From Rhinopithecus roxellana (Eukaryota > Chordata > Mammalia > Primates > Cercopithecidae), in assembly GCF_007565055.1 (NCBI RefSeq), contig NC_044553.1, positions 125,634,978 to 125,698,977 on the forward strand: a DNA stretch of 64,000 bases, read 5' to 3'. This document shows positions 50,051 through 62,793 of the stretch, piece after piece. Under the pieces are notes generated by a model that made no database searches, had not been told where the DNA came from, and was given only the letters and a program-made list of their open reading frames with translations. Position numbers and translations under genes: made by a program. Numbering within the stretch: the first letter of the stretch is position 1; each line of letters starts with the position of its first letter.

Positions 50051-50222
50051 AGCCTTTCTCAGCTTCCTCAAAGACAGTGTTAATGGACTGCTCCACGAAA
50101 CATAAGTGTAACCCTGTGAGATGAATTCACACATCACCAAGAAGTTTCTAGGAAAGCTTCTTTCTCATTTTCACCTGTGGATATTTATCTTGTCACCGTA
50201 AGCTTCATTGCGCTATGAAATA

Positions 50223-51423
50223 CCAAATTACAGATTTCCAGAATACTGTGTTAACAAACTGATCACTGAAGAGAAACGTGTAACTCTGTGAGTTGCATTC
50301 ACACATGGCAATGCAGTTTCTCAGAAAGTTTCTCTTTAGTAATTCTGTGAGTATAATTCCTTTTTCACCCTAGCCCTCAATGAGCTCCCAAATATACCTA
50401 TGCAGAATCCACGAGAACAGTGTTAGCAAACTGTTCCAAGAAGGGAAGGGTGGAACTCTGTGTGACGAAGTCACACATCAGAAAGCAATCTCTCAGAAAG
50501 TTTCTCTGTAGTTATTATGTGAGGACATTTCCTTTTTCACCATGGGCCCCTATGGGCTACCAAATATCACTTTCCAGATTCCACGAAAAGAGTGTTAGCA
50601 CACTGCTTCTTGAGGCATAGGTTGTAACTCTGTGAGATGAATTCACAGATCAGAAAGAAGTTTTTCAGAAAACTTCTTTCACGTTTGAATGGATGAAATT
50701 TCCTTTATCAGCGTAGTCCTCAATGCGATCCAAGGAAGCCATTCTCAGCTTCCTCAAAGACAGTGTGAATGGACTGCTCCACGAAACATAAGTGTAACTC
50801 TGTGAGATGAATTCACACATCACCAAGAAGTTTCTAGGAAAGCTTCTTTCTACTTTTCACCTGTGGATATTTCCTTTGTCACCGTAAGGTTCATTCCGCG
50901 ATGAAATCTCAAATTGCAGATTTACAGAAAACTGTGTTAACAAACTGATCACTGAAGAGAAACGTGTAACTCTGTGAGTTGCATTCACACATGGCAATGC
51001 AGTTTCTCAGAAAGCTTCTCTTTATTTATTATGTGAAGATAATTCCTTTTTCACCCTAGGCCTCAATGAGCTCCCAAATATACCTTTGCAGAATCCACGA
51101 GAACCGTGTTAGCAAACTGTTCGAGGAAGGGAAGGTTGGAACTCTGTGTGATGAAGTCACACCTCAGAAAGCAATCTCTCAGAAAGTTTCTCTGTAGTTA
51201 TTATGTGAGGACATTTCCTTTTTCACCATGGGCCCCTATGGGCTACGAAATATCACTTTCCAGATTCCACGAAACGAGTGTTGGCAAACTACTTCTTGAG
51301 GCATAGGTTGTAACTCTGTGAAATGAATTCACAGATCAGAAAGAAGTTTGTCAGAAAGCTTCTTTCACGTTTTGAACGGATGAAATTTCCTTTATCAGCC
51401 TAGGCCTCAAAGCGATCCAAGGA
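50223..51423 (-). repeat. 2-HOR duplication, copy 2
   Basis: Second copy with an offset of 1373 bp: 'caaattacagattt' (50224), 'gtgagtataattcc' (50347), 'atacctatgcagaatcc' (50394), 'gtgtgacgaagtc' (50461), 'gagaaccgtgttagc' (51099), 'acgagtgttggcaaactact' (51274) and 'tcagcctaggcctc' (51394). An alternating two-HOR (8-monomer) pattern results. Confidence 0.78.
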
Positions 51424-54019
51424 AGCCCTTCTCAGCTTCCTCAAAGACAGTGTTAATGGACTGCTCCACGAAACATAAGTGTAACTCTGTGAGATGAATT
51501 CACACCTCCCCAAGAAGTTTCTAAGAAAGCTTCCTGCTAGTTTTCATCTGTGGATATTTCCTTTGTCCCCGTAAGGTTCATTGCGACATGAAATACAAAA
51601 TTGCAGATTTCCAGAAAACTGTGTTAACAAACTGATCACTGAAGAGAAACGGGTAACTCTGTGAGTTGCATTCACACATGGCAATGCAGTTTCTCAGAAA
51701 GCTTCTCTTTAGTTTTTCTGTGAGGATAATTCCTTTTTCACCCTAGCCCTCAATGAGCTCCCAAATAGACCTCTGCAGAATCCACGAGAACAGTGTTAGC
51801 AAACTGTTCCAAGAAGGGAAGGGTGGAACTCTGTGTGATGAAGTCACACATCAGAAAGAAATCTCTCAGAAAGTTTCTCTGTAGTTATTATGTGAGGACA
51901 TTTCCTTTTTCACCATGGGCCCCTATGGGCTACCAAATATCACTTTGCAGATTCCACGAAAAGAGTGTTAGCAAACTGCTTCTTGAGGCATAGGTTGTAA
52001 CTCTGTGAGATGAATTCACAGATCAGAAAGAAGTTTCTCAGAAAGCTTCTTTCACGTTTTGAATGGATGAAATTTCCTTTATCAGCGTAGGCCTCAATGC
52101 GATCCAAGGAAGCCCTTCTCACCTTCCTCAAAGACAGTGTTAATGGACTGCTCCACGAAACATAAGTGTAACTCTGTGAGTTGAATTCACACATCACCAA
52201 GAAGTTTCCATGAAAGCTTCTATCCCGTTTTCATCTGTGGATATTTCCTTTGTCACCGTAAGGTTCATGGGGCTATGAAATACCAAATTGCATATTTCCA
52301 GAAACCTGTGTTAACAAACTGATCACTGAAGGGAAACGTGTAACACTGTGAGTTGCATTCACACATGGCAGTGCAGTTTCTCAGAAAGCTTCTCTTTATT
52401 TGTTATGTGAGGATAATTCCGTTTACACCCTAGTCTTCAATGAGCTCCCAAATATACCTTTGTAGAATCCACGAGAACAGTGTTAGCATACTGTTCCAAG
52501 AAGGGAAGGGTGGAACTCTGTGTGATGAAGTCACACATCAGAAAGCAATCTCTCAGAAAGTCTCTCTGTAGTTATTATGTGAGTACATTTCCTTTTTCAC
52601 CATGGGCCCCTATGGGCTACCAAATATCACTTTCCAGATTCCACGACAAGAGTGTTAGCAAACTGCTTCTTGAGGCATAGGTTGTAACTCTGTAAGATGA
52701 ATACACAGATCAGAAAGAAGTTTCTCAGAAAGCTTCTTTCACGTTTTGAACGGATGAAATTTCCTTTATCAGCGTAGGCCTCAATGCGATCCAAGGAAGC
52801 CCTTCTCAGCTTCCTCAAAGACAGTGTTAATCGACTGCTCCATGAAACATAAGTGTAACTCGGTGAGATGAATTCACACATCTCCAAGAAGTTTCTAAAA
52901 AAGCTTCTTTGTAGTTTTCATCTGTGGATATTTCCTTTGTCACCGTCAGGTTCATTGCGCTATGAAATACCAAATTGCAGATTTCCAGAAAAATCTGTTA
53001 ACAAACTGATCACTGAAGAGAAAGGTCTAACTCTGTGAGTTGCATTCACACATGGCAATGCAGTTTCTTTGAAAGCTTCCCTTTAGTTGCTATGTGAGGA
53101 TAATTCCATTTTTCACCCTTGCCCTCAATGAGATCACAAATATTCCGTTGCAGAATCCACGAGAACAGTGTTAGCAAACTGTTCCCAGAAGGGAAGGGTG
53201 GAACTCTGTGTGATGAAGTCACAACAGAAAGCAATCTCTCAGAAAGTCTCTCTGTAGTTATTTATGAGGACATTTCCTTTTTTGCCATGGGCCCCTATGG
53301 GCTACCAAATATCACTTTCCAGATTCCACGAAAAGATTGTTAGCAAACTGCTTCTTGAGGCATAGGTTGTAACTCTGTGGGATGAATTCACAGATCAGAA
53401 AGAAGTTTCTCAGAAAGCTTCTTTCACGTTTTGAACGGATGAAATTTCCTTTATCAGCGTAGGCCTCAAAGCAATCCAAGGAACCCCTTCTCAGCCTCCT
53501 CAAAGACAGTGTTATTGGACTGCTCCACGAAGCATAAGTGTAACTCTGTGAGGTGAATTCACACATCACCAAGAAGTTTCTAAGAAAGCTTCTTTCGGGT
53601 TGTCATCTGTGGATATTTCATTTGTCACCGTAAGGTTCATTGCGGTATGAAATACCAAACTGCAGATTTCCAGAACACTGTGTTAACAAACTGATCACTG
53701 AAGAGAAACGTGTAACTCTGTGAGGTGCATTCACACATGGCAATGCAGTTTCTCAGAAAGCTTCTCTTTAGTTGTTATGTGAGGATAATTCCTTTTTCAC
53801 CCTAGCCCTCAATGAGCTCCCAAATATACCTTTGCAGAATCCACGAGAACAGTGTTAGCAAACTGTTCCAAGAAGGGAAGGGTGGAACTCTGTGTGATGA
53901 AATCACACATCAGGAAGCAATCTCTCAGAAAGTTTCTCTGTAGTTATTATGTGAGGACATATCCTTTTTCACCATAGGCCCCTATGGGCTGCCAAATATC
54001 ACTTTACAGATTCCACAAA

Positions 54020-56100
54020 AACAGTGTTAGCAAACTGCTTCTGGAGGCATAGGTTGTAACTCTGTGAGATGCATTCACAGATCGGAAAGAAGTTTCTCAG
54101 AAAGCTTCTTTCACGTTTAGAACGGATGAAATTTCCTTTATCAGCGTAGGCCTCAATGCGATCCAAGGAAGCCCTTCCCAGGTTCCTCAAAGACAGTGTT
54201 AATGGACTGCTCCACGAAGCATAAGTGTAACTCTGTGAGATGAATTCACACATCACCAAGAAGTTTCTAAGAAAGCTTATGTCTAGTTTTCATCTGGGGA
54301 TATTTCCTTTGTCACCGTAAGGTTCATTGCGCTATGAAATACCAAATTGCAGATTTCCAGAAAACTGTGTTAACAAACTGATCACTGAAGAGACGTGTAA
54401 CTCTGTGAGTTGCATTCACACATGTTAATGCAGTTTCTCAGAAAGCTTCTCTTTTTTGATATGTGAGGTTAATTCCTTTTTCACCCTAGCCCTCAATGAG
54501 CTCCCAAATATACCTTTGCAGAATCCACGAGAACAGTGTTAGCAAACTGTTCCAAGAAGGGAAGGGTGGAAATCCGTGTGATGAAGTCACACATCAGGAA
54601 GCAATCTCTCAGAAAGTTTCCTGTAGTTATTATGTGAGGACATTTCCTTTTTCACCATGGGCCCATATGGGCTACGAAATATCACTTTCCAGATTCCACG
54701 AAAACAGTGTTAGCAAACTGCTTCTCGAGGCATAGGTTTTAACTCTGTGAGATGAATTCACAGAAAAGAAAGACGTTTCTCAGAATGCTTCTTTCACGTT
54801 TTGATCGTATGAAATTTCCTTTATCCACGTAGGCCTCAATGCGATCCAAGGAAGCCCTTTTCAGCTTCCTCAAAGACAGTGTTAATGGACTGCTCCACGA
54901 AACATAAGTGTAACTCTGTGAGATGAATTCACACATCACCAAGAAGTTTCTAAGAAAGCTTCTTTCTAGTTTTCATCTGTGGATATTTCCCTTGTCACCC
55001 TAGGGTTCATTGCGTAATGAAATACCAAATTGCAGATTTCCAGAACACTGTGTTAACAAAATGATCACTGAAGAGAAACGTGTAACTCTGTGAGTTGCAT
55101 TCACACATCGCAATGCAGTTTCTCAGAAAGCTTCTCTTTAGCTGTTATGTGAGGATAATTCCTTTTTCACCCTAGCCCTCATTAAGCTCCCAAGTATACC
55201 TTTGCAGAATCCACGAGAACAGTGATAGCAAACTGTTCCAAGAAGGGAAGGGTGGAACTCTGTGTGATGAAGTCACATATCAGAAAGCAATCTCTCAGAA
55301 AGTTTCTCTGTAGTTATTATGTGAGGACATTTCCTTTTTCACCATGGGCCCCTATGGGCTACCAAATATCACTTTCCAGATTCCACGAAAACAGTGTTAG
55401 CAAACTGCTTCTTGAGCATAGGTTGTAAATCTGTGAGATGAATTCACAGATCAGAAAGAAGTATCTCAGAAAGCTTCTTTCACGTATTGAACGGATGAAA
55501 TTTCCTTTATCAGCGTAGGCCTCAGTGCGATCCAAGGAAGCCCTTCTCAGCTTCCTCAACGACAGTGTTAATGGACTACTCCACGAAACATAAGTGTAAC
55601 TCTGTGAGATGAATTCAGACATCACCAAGAAGTTTCTAAGAAAGCTTCTTTCTAGTTTTCTTCTGTGGATATTTCCCTTGTCACCGTAGCGTTCATTCGC
55701 TATGAAATAACAAATTGCATATTTGCAGAACACTGTGGGAACAAACTGATCACTGAAGAGAAACGTGTAACTCTGTGAGTTGCATTCACACATGGCAATG
55801 CAGTTTCTCGGAAAGCTTCTCTTTAGCTGTTATGTGAGGATAATTCCTTTTTCACCCTAGCCATCAATGAGCTCCCAAATATACCTTTGCAGAATCCATG
55901 AGAACAGTGTTAGCAAACTGTTCCCAGAAGGGAAGGGTGTAACTCTGTGTGATGAAGTCACACATCAGGAAGCAATCTCAGAAAGTTTCCTGTAGTTATT
56001 ATGTGAGGATATTTCCTTTTTCACCATGGGCCCCTATGGGCTACCAAATATCACGTTCCAGATTCCACGAAAAGAGTGTTACCAAACTGCTTCTTGAGGC
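54020..56100 (-). repeat. 19-monomer-offset duplication, copy 1
   Basis: Repeated 3252 bp downstream. Shared private variants: 'aacagtgttagcaaactg' followed by 'cttctggagg' (54020), 'gatgcattcacagatc' (54069), 'ccttcccaggttcc' (54174), 'gaagagacgtgtaac' (54386), 'catgttaatgcag' (54420), 'cttttttgatatgtgagg' (54450), 'gaaagtttcctgtag' (54611), 'cccatatgggctacg' (54662), 'ccacgtaggcctc' (54825), 'agtatctcagaaagc' (55461), 'gtgggaacaaactg' (55736) and 'ggaagcaatctcag' (55969). Confidence 0.9.
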
Positions 56101-57134
56101 ATAGGTTGTAACTCTGTGAGATGAATTCACAGATCAGAAAGAAGTTTCTCAGAAAGCTTCTTTCACGTTTTGAACGGATGAAATTTCCTTTATCAGCGTA
56201 GGCCTCAATGCGATCCAAGAAACCCTTCTGAGCTTCCTCAAAGACAGTGTTAATGGACTGCTCCACGAAACATAAGTGTAACTCTGTGAGATGAATTTAC
56301 ACATCACCAAGAAGTTTCTAAGAAAGCTTCTTTCCAATTTTCATCAGTGGATGTTTCCATTGAAACCGTAAGGTTCATTGCGCTACGAAATACCAAATTG
56401 CAGTTTTCCAGAAAACTGTGTTAACAAACTGATCACTGAGGAGAAACGTGTAACTCTGTGATTTGCATTCACACCTGGCAATGCAGTTTCTCAGAAAGCT
56501 TCTTTTAGTTGTTATGTGAGGATAATTCCTTTTTCACGCTAGCTCTCAATGAGCTCCCAAATATACCTTTGCAGAATCCTCGAGAACAGTGTTAGCAAAC
56601 TGTTCCAAGAAAGGAAGGGTGGAACTCTGCGTGATGGAGTCACACATCAGAAAGCAATCTCTCAGAAAGTCTCTCTGTAGTTATTATATGAGGACATTTC
56701 CTTTTTCACCATGGGCCCCTATGGGCTACCAAATATCACTTTGCAGATTCCACGAAAAGAGTGTTAGCAAACTACTTCTTGAGGCATAGGTTGTAACTCT
56801 GTGAGATGAATTCACAGATCAGAAAGAAGTTTCTCAGAAAGCTTCTTTCACGTTTTGAATGGATGAAATTTCCTTTATCAGCATAGGCCTCAATGCGATC
56901 CAAGGAAGCCCTTCTCAGCTTCCTCAAATAGAGTGTTAATGGACTGCTCCACGATATATAAGTGTAACTCTGTGAGATGAAGTCACACCTCACCAAGAAG
57001 TTTCTATGATAGCTTCTTTCTAGTTTTCATCTGTGGATATTTCCTTTGTCACCGTCAGGTTCTTTGCGCTATGAAATGCCAAATTGCAGATTTCCAGAAA
57101 ACTGCGTTAACAAACTGATCACTGAAAAGAAAGT

Positions 57135-57307
57135 TGTAACTCTCTGAGTTGCATTCACACATGGTAAAGCCGTTTCTCAGACAGCTTCTCTTTAATTGTT
57201 ATGTGAGGATAATTCCTTTTTCACCCTGGCCCTCAATGAACTCCCAAATATACCTTTGGAGAATCCACGAGAACAGTGTTAGCAAACTGCTTCTGGAGGC
57301 ATAGTTT
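57135..57307 (-). repeat. Hybrid C/D monomer (duplication joint, gives a 3-mer A-B-C/D)
   Basis: Begins as C ('gagttgcattcacacatgg', 'accctggccctcaatga', 'gagaatccacgagaac') and ends as D ('aaactgcttctggaggcat') within one 173 bp monomer. The switch is inside 'aacagtgttagcaaactg' (from 57272), an 18 bp string that the C monomer and the D monomer at 54020 share exactly. The following marker at 57788 is 512 bp away, which is three monomers. Confidence 0.92.
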
Positions 57308-59352
57308 GTAACTCTGTGAGATGCATTCACAGATCAGAAAGAAGTTTCTCAGAAAGCTTCTTTCACGTTTAGAACGGATGAAATTTACTTTATCAGCGTA
57401 GGCCTCAATGCGATCCAAGGAAGCCCTTCCCAGGTTCCTCAAAGACAGTGTTAATGGACCGCTCCACGAAGCATAAGTGTAACTCTGTGAGATGAATTCA
57501 CACATCACCAAGAAGTTTCTAAGAAAGCTTATTTCTAGTTTTCATCTGGGGATACTTCCTTTGTAACCCTAATGTTCATTGCGCTATGAAATACCAAATT
57601 GCAGATTTCCAGAAAACTGTGTTAACAAACTGATCATTGAAGAGACGTGTAACTCTGTGAGTTGCATTCACACATGTTAATGCAGTTTCTCAGAAAGCTT
57701 CTCTTTTTTGATATGTGAGGTTAATTCCTTTTTCACCATAGCCCTCAATGAGCTCCCAAATATACCTTTGCAGAATCCACGAGAACAGTGTTAGCAAACT
57801 GTTCCAAGAAGGAAAGGGTGGAAATCTGTGTGATGAATTCACACATCAGGAAGTAATCTCTCAGAAAGTTTCCTGTAGTTATTTTGTGAGGACATTTCCT
57901 TTTTCACCATGGGCCCATATGGGCTACGAAATATCACTTTCCAGATTCCACGAAAACAGTGTTAGCAAACTGCTTCTGGATGCATAGGTTGTAACTCTGT
58001 GAGATGAATTCAAAGAAAAGAAAGAAGTTTCTCAGAAAGCTTCTTTCACGTTTTGAACGTATGAAATTTCCTTTATCCACGTAGGCCTCAATGCGATCCA
58101 AGGAAGCCCTTCTCAGCTTCCTCAAAGACAGTGTTAATGGACTGCTCCACGAAACATAAGTGTAACTCTGTGAGATGAATTCACACATCACCAAGAAGTT
58201 TCTAAGAAAGCTTCTTTCTAGTTTTCATCTGTGGATATTTCCCTTGTAACCGTAGGGTTCATTGCGTAACGAAATACCAAATTGCAGATTTCCAGAACAC
58301 TGTGTTAACAAACTGATCACTGAAGAGAAACGTGTAACTCTGTGAGTTGCATTCACACATGGCAATGCAGTTTCTCAGAAAGCTTCTCTTTAGCTGTTAT
58401 GTGAGGATAATTCCTTTTTCACCCTAGCCCTCATTGAGCTCCCAAGTATACCTTTGCAGAATCCACGAGAACAGTGATAGCAAACTGTTCCAAGAAGGGA
58501 AGGGTGGAACTCTGTGTGATGAATTCACATATCAGAAAGCAATCTCTCAGAAAGTTTCTCTGTAGTTATTATGTGAGGACATTTCCTTTTTCACCATGGG
58601 CCCCTATGGGCTACCAAATATCACTTTCCAGATTCCACGAAAAGAGTGTTAGCAAACTGCTTCTTGAGCATAGGTTGTAAATATGTGAGATGAATTCACA
58701 GATCAGAAAGAAGTATCTCAGAAAGCTTCTTTCACGTATTGAACGGATGAAATTTCCTTTATCAGCGTAGGCCTCAGTGCGATCCAAGGAAGCCCTTCTC
58801 AGCTTCCTCAACGACAGTGTTATTGGACTGCTCCACGAAACATAAGTGTAACTCGGTGAGATGAATTCAGACATCACCAAGAAGTTTCTAAGAAAGCTTC
58901 TTTCTAATTTTCATCTGTGGATATTTCCCTTGTCAAAGTAGGGTTCATTACGCTATGAAATAACAAATTGCATATTTCCAGAACACTGTGGGAACAAACT
59001 GATCACTGAAGAGAAACGTGTAACTCTGTGAGATGCATTCACACATGGCAATGCAGTTTCTCGGAAAGCTTCTCTTTAGCTGTCATGTGAGGATAATTCC
59101 TTTTTCACCCTAGCCATCAATGAGCTCCCAAATATACCTTTGCAGAATCCATGAGAACAGTGTTAGCAAACTGTTCCCAGAAGGGAAGGGTGGAACTCTG
59201 TGTGATGAAGTCACACATCAGGAAGCAATCTCAGAAAGTTTCCTGTAGTTATTATGTGAGGACATTTCCTTTTTCACCATGGGCCCCTATGGGCTACCAA
59301 ATATCACGTTCCAGATTCCACGAAAAGAGTGTTACCAAACTGCTTCTTGAGG
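57272..59352 (-). repeat. 19-monomer-offset duplication, copy 2
   Basis: Second copy, offset 3252 bp, with the same private variants in the same order up to about 59.35 kb ('atcacgttccagattcc' and 'gtgttaccaaac' at 56050/59302 and 56088/59331). Beyond this the two copies diverge to array background. The offset is 19 monomers, not a multiple of the 4-mer, because the joint drops one monomer. Confidence 0.9.
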
Positions 59353-60299
59353 CATAGGTTGTAACTCTGTGAGATGAATTCACAGATCAGAAAGAAGTAT
59401 CTCAGAAAGCTTCTTTCACGTTTTGAACGGATGAAATTTCCTTTATCAGCGTAGGCCTCAATGCGATCCAAGGAAGCCCTTCTCAGCTTCTTCAAAGACA
59501 GTGTTAATGGACTGCTCCACCAAACATAAGTGTAACCCTGTGAGATGAATTCACACATCACCAAGAAGTTTCTAAGAGAGCTTCTTTCTAGTTTTCATCT
59601 GTGGATATTTCCTTTGTCACCATAAGGTTCATTGCGCAATGAAATACCAAATTGCAGATTTCCAGAAAACTGGGTTAACAAACTGATCACTGAAGAGAGA
59701 CGTGTAACTCTGTGAGTTGCATTCACACATGGCAATGCAGTTTCGCAGAAAGCTTCTCTTTAGTTGTCATGTGAGGATAATTCCTTTTTCACCCTAGCCC
59801 TCAATGAGCTCCCAAATATACCTTTGCAGAATCCACGAGAACAGTGGTAGCAAACTGTACCAAGAAGGGAAGGGTGGAACTCTGTGTGATGAAGTAACAC
59901 ATCAGAAAGCAATCTCTCAGAAAGTCTCTCTGTAGTTATTATGTGAGGACATTTCCTTTTTCACCATGGGCCCCTAAGGGCTACCAAATATCACTTTCCA
60001 GATTCCATGAAAAGAGTGTTAGCAAACTGCTTCTTGAGGCATAGATTGTAACACTGTGAGATGAATTCACAGATCAGAAAGAAGTTTCTCAGAAAGCTTC
60101 TTTCACGTTTTGAACGGATGAAATTTCCTTTATCAGCATAGGCCTCAATGCGATCCAAGGAAGCCCTTCTCAGCTTCCTCAAAGACAGTGTTAATGGACT
60201 GCTCCACCAAACATAAGTTTAACTCTGTGAGATGAATTCACACATCACCAAGAAGTTTCAAAGAAAGCTTCTTTCTAGTTTTCATCTGTGGATATTTCC

Positions 60300-60535
60300 T
60301 TTGTCACCGTAAGGTTCATAGATCTACGAAATTCCAAATTGCAGATTCCCAGAAAACTGTGTTAACAAACTGATCCCTGAAGAGAAACGTGTAACTCTCT
60401 GAGTTGCATTCACACATGGCAATGCAGTTTCTCAGAAAGCTTCTCTTTAGTTGTTGTGTGAGGATAATTCCTTTTACTCCCAAGCCCTCAATGAGCTCCC
60501 AAATATACCTTTGCAGAATCCACGAGAACAGTGTT
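60300..60535 (-). repeat. Short shared patch, copy 1 (B end to C)
   Basis: About 235 bp identical or nearly so to 62359-62594 (offset 2059 bp). The private variants are 'gttcatagatctacgaaatt', 'gcagattcccagaaaactg', 'ctgatccctgaag', 'actctctgagttgc' and 'ccttttactcccaagccc'. The bases just outside differ between the two copies. The patch is much shorter than a HOR, which suggests gene conversion rather than unequal crossing over. Confidence 0.8.
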
Positions 60536-61080
60536 ACCAAACTGTTCCAAGAAGGGAAGTGTGGAACTTTGTGTGATAATGTCACACATCAGAAAGCAAT
60601 CTCTCAGAAAGTTTCTCTGTAGTTATTATGTGAGATATTTCCTTTTTCACCACCGGCCCCTATGGGCTACCAAATATCACTTTCCAGATTCCACAAAAGA
60701 GTGTTATCAAACTGCTTCTTGAAGCATAGGTTGTAACTCTGTGAGATGAATTCACAGATCAGAAAGAAGTTTCTCAGAAAGCTTCTTTCACTTGTTGAAC
60801 GGATGAAATTTCCTTTATCAGCGTAGGCCTCAATGCGATCCAAGGAAGCCCCTCTCAGCTTCCTCAAAGACAGTGTTAATGGACTGCTCCACGAAACATA
60901 AGTGTAACTCTGTGAGATGAATTCACACATCACGAGGAAGTTTCTAAGAAAGCTTCTTTCTACTTTTTATCTGTGGATATTTCCTTTGTCACCGTAAGGT
61001 TCATTGCGCTATGAAATACCAAATTGCAGATTTCCAGAAAACTGGGCTAACAAACTGATCACTGAAGAGAAACGTGTAAC
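60404..61080 (-). repeat. Unit matching 0.7-1.4 kb at long range
   Basis: Right-hand partner of 725-1400. The next unit here (61216-61620: 'gtgcaactctg', 'cagaaactttctctg', 'gccccaaggggctacc', 'gtgagttgaattcacag') matches 2910-3317 rather than the unit directly after 1400. The two matched units are adjacent here but three HORs apart on the left. Confidence 0.85.
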
Positions 61081-62358
61081 TCTGTGAGTTGCATTCACAC
61101 ATGGCAATGCAGTTTCTCAGAATGCTTCTCTTTAGTTATTATGTGAGGATAATTCCTTTTACTCCCAAGCCCTCAATGAGCTCCCAAATATACCTTTGCA
61201 GAATCCACGAGAACAGTGTTAGCAAACTGTTCCAAGAAGGGAAGGGTGCAACTCTGTGTGATGAAGTCACACATCCGAAAGCAATCTCTCAGAAACTTTC
61301 TCTGTAGTTATGATGTGAGGACATTTACTTTTTCACCATGGGCCCCAAGGGGCTACCAAATATCACTTTCCAGATTCCACGAAAAGAGTGTTAGCAAACT
61401 GCTTCTTGAGGAAGAAGTTGTAACTCTGTGAGTTGAATTCACAGATCAGAAAGAAGTTTCTCAGAAATCTTCTTTCACGTTTTGAACGGATGAAATTTCC
61501 TTTATCAGTGTAGGCCTCAATGCGATCCAAGGAAGCCCTTCTCAGCTTCCTCAAAGACAGTGTTAATGCACTACTCCACGGAACATAAGTGTAACTCGAT
61601 GAGATGAATTCCCACATCACCAAGAAGTTTCTAATAAAGCTTCTTTCTAGTTTTCATCTGTGTATATGTCCTTTGTCACTGTAAGGTTCATTGCGCTATG
61701 AAATACCAAATTGCAGATTTCCAGAAAACTGTGTTAACAAACTGATCACTGTAGAGAAACGTGTAACTCTGTGAGTTGCATTCACACATGGCAAGGCAGT
61801 TTCTCAAAAAGCTTCTCTTTAGTTATTATGTGAGGATATTTCCATTTTCACCCTAGCCCTCAATGAGCTCCCAAATATACCTTTGCAGATCCACGAGAAC
61901 AGTGTTAGGAAACTGCTTCCAAGAAGGGAAGGGTGGAACTCTGTGTGATGAAGTCACACATCAGAAAGCAATATCTGAGAAAGTTTCTCTGTAGTTATGA
62001 TGTGAGGACATTTCCTTTTTCACCATAGGTCCCTAGGGGCTACCAAATATCACTTTCCAGATTCCACGAAAAGAGTGTTAGCAAACTGCTTCTAGAGGTA
62101 GAGGTTGTAACTCTGTGAGATGAATTCACAGATCAGAATGAAGTTTCTCAGAAAGCTTCTTTCACGTTTTGAACGGATGAAATTTCCTTTATCAACGTAG
62201 GCCTCAATGCGATCCAAGGAAGCCCTTCTCAGCTTCCTCAAAGACAGTGTTAATGGACTGCTCCACGAAACATAAGTGTAACTCTGTGAGATGAATTCTC
62301 ACGTCACCAAGAAGTTTCTAGGAAAGCTTCTTTCTAGTTTTCATCTGTGGATATTTCC

Positions 62359-62594
62359 TTTGTCACCGTAAGGTTCATAGATCTACGAAATTCCAAATTG
62401 CAGATTCCCAGAAAACTGTGTTAACAAACTGATCCCTGAAGAGAAACGTGTAACTCTCTGAGTTGCATTCACACATGGCAATGCAGTTTCTCAGAAAGCT
62501 TCTCTTTAGTTGTTGTGTGAGGATAATTCCTTTTACTCCCAAGCCCTCAATGAGCTCCCAAATATACCTTTGCAGAATCCACGAGAACAGTGTT
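62359..62594 (-). repeat. Short shared patch, copy 2 (B end to C)
   Basis: Partner of 60300-60535. To the left, copy 2 has 'acgtcaccaagaagtttcta' where copy 1 has 'acatcaccaagaagtttcaa'. To the right, copy 2 has 'gtgttagcaaactg' and 'agaagagaagggtgg' where copy 1 has 'gtgttaccaaactg' and 'agaagggaagtgtgg'. Confidence 0.8.
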
Positions 62595-62793
62595 AGCAAA
62601 CTGTTCCAAGAAGAGAAGGGTGGAACTCTGTGTGATGAAGTCACACATCAGAAAGCAATCTCTCAGAAAGTTTCTCTGTAGTTATGATGTGAGGACATTT
62701 CCTTTTTCACCATAGGTCCCTAGGGGCTACCAAATATCACTTTCCAGATTCCACGAAAAGAGTGTTAGCAAACTGCTTCTTGAGGCATAGGTT

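Noticed and set aside
55359..55793. Longest open reading frame (144 codons, minus strand)
   Set aside because: It is produced by a 1-base deletion in D near 55417 joining frames of the same repeat. It is chance, not a gene.
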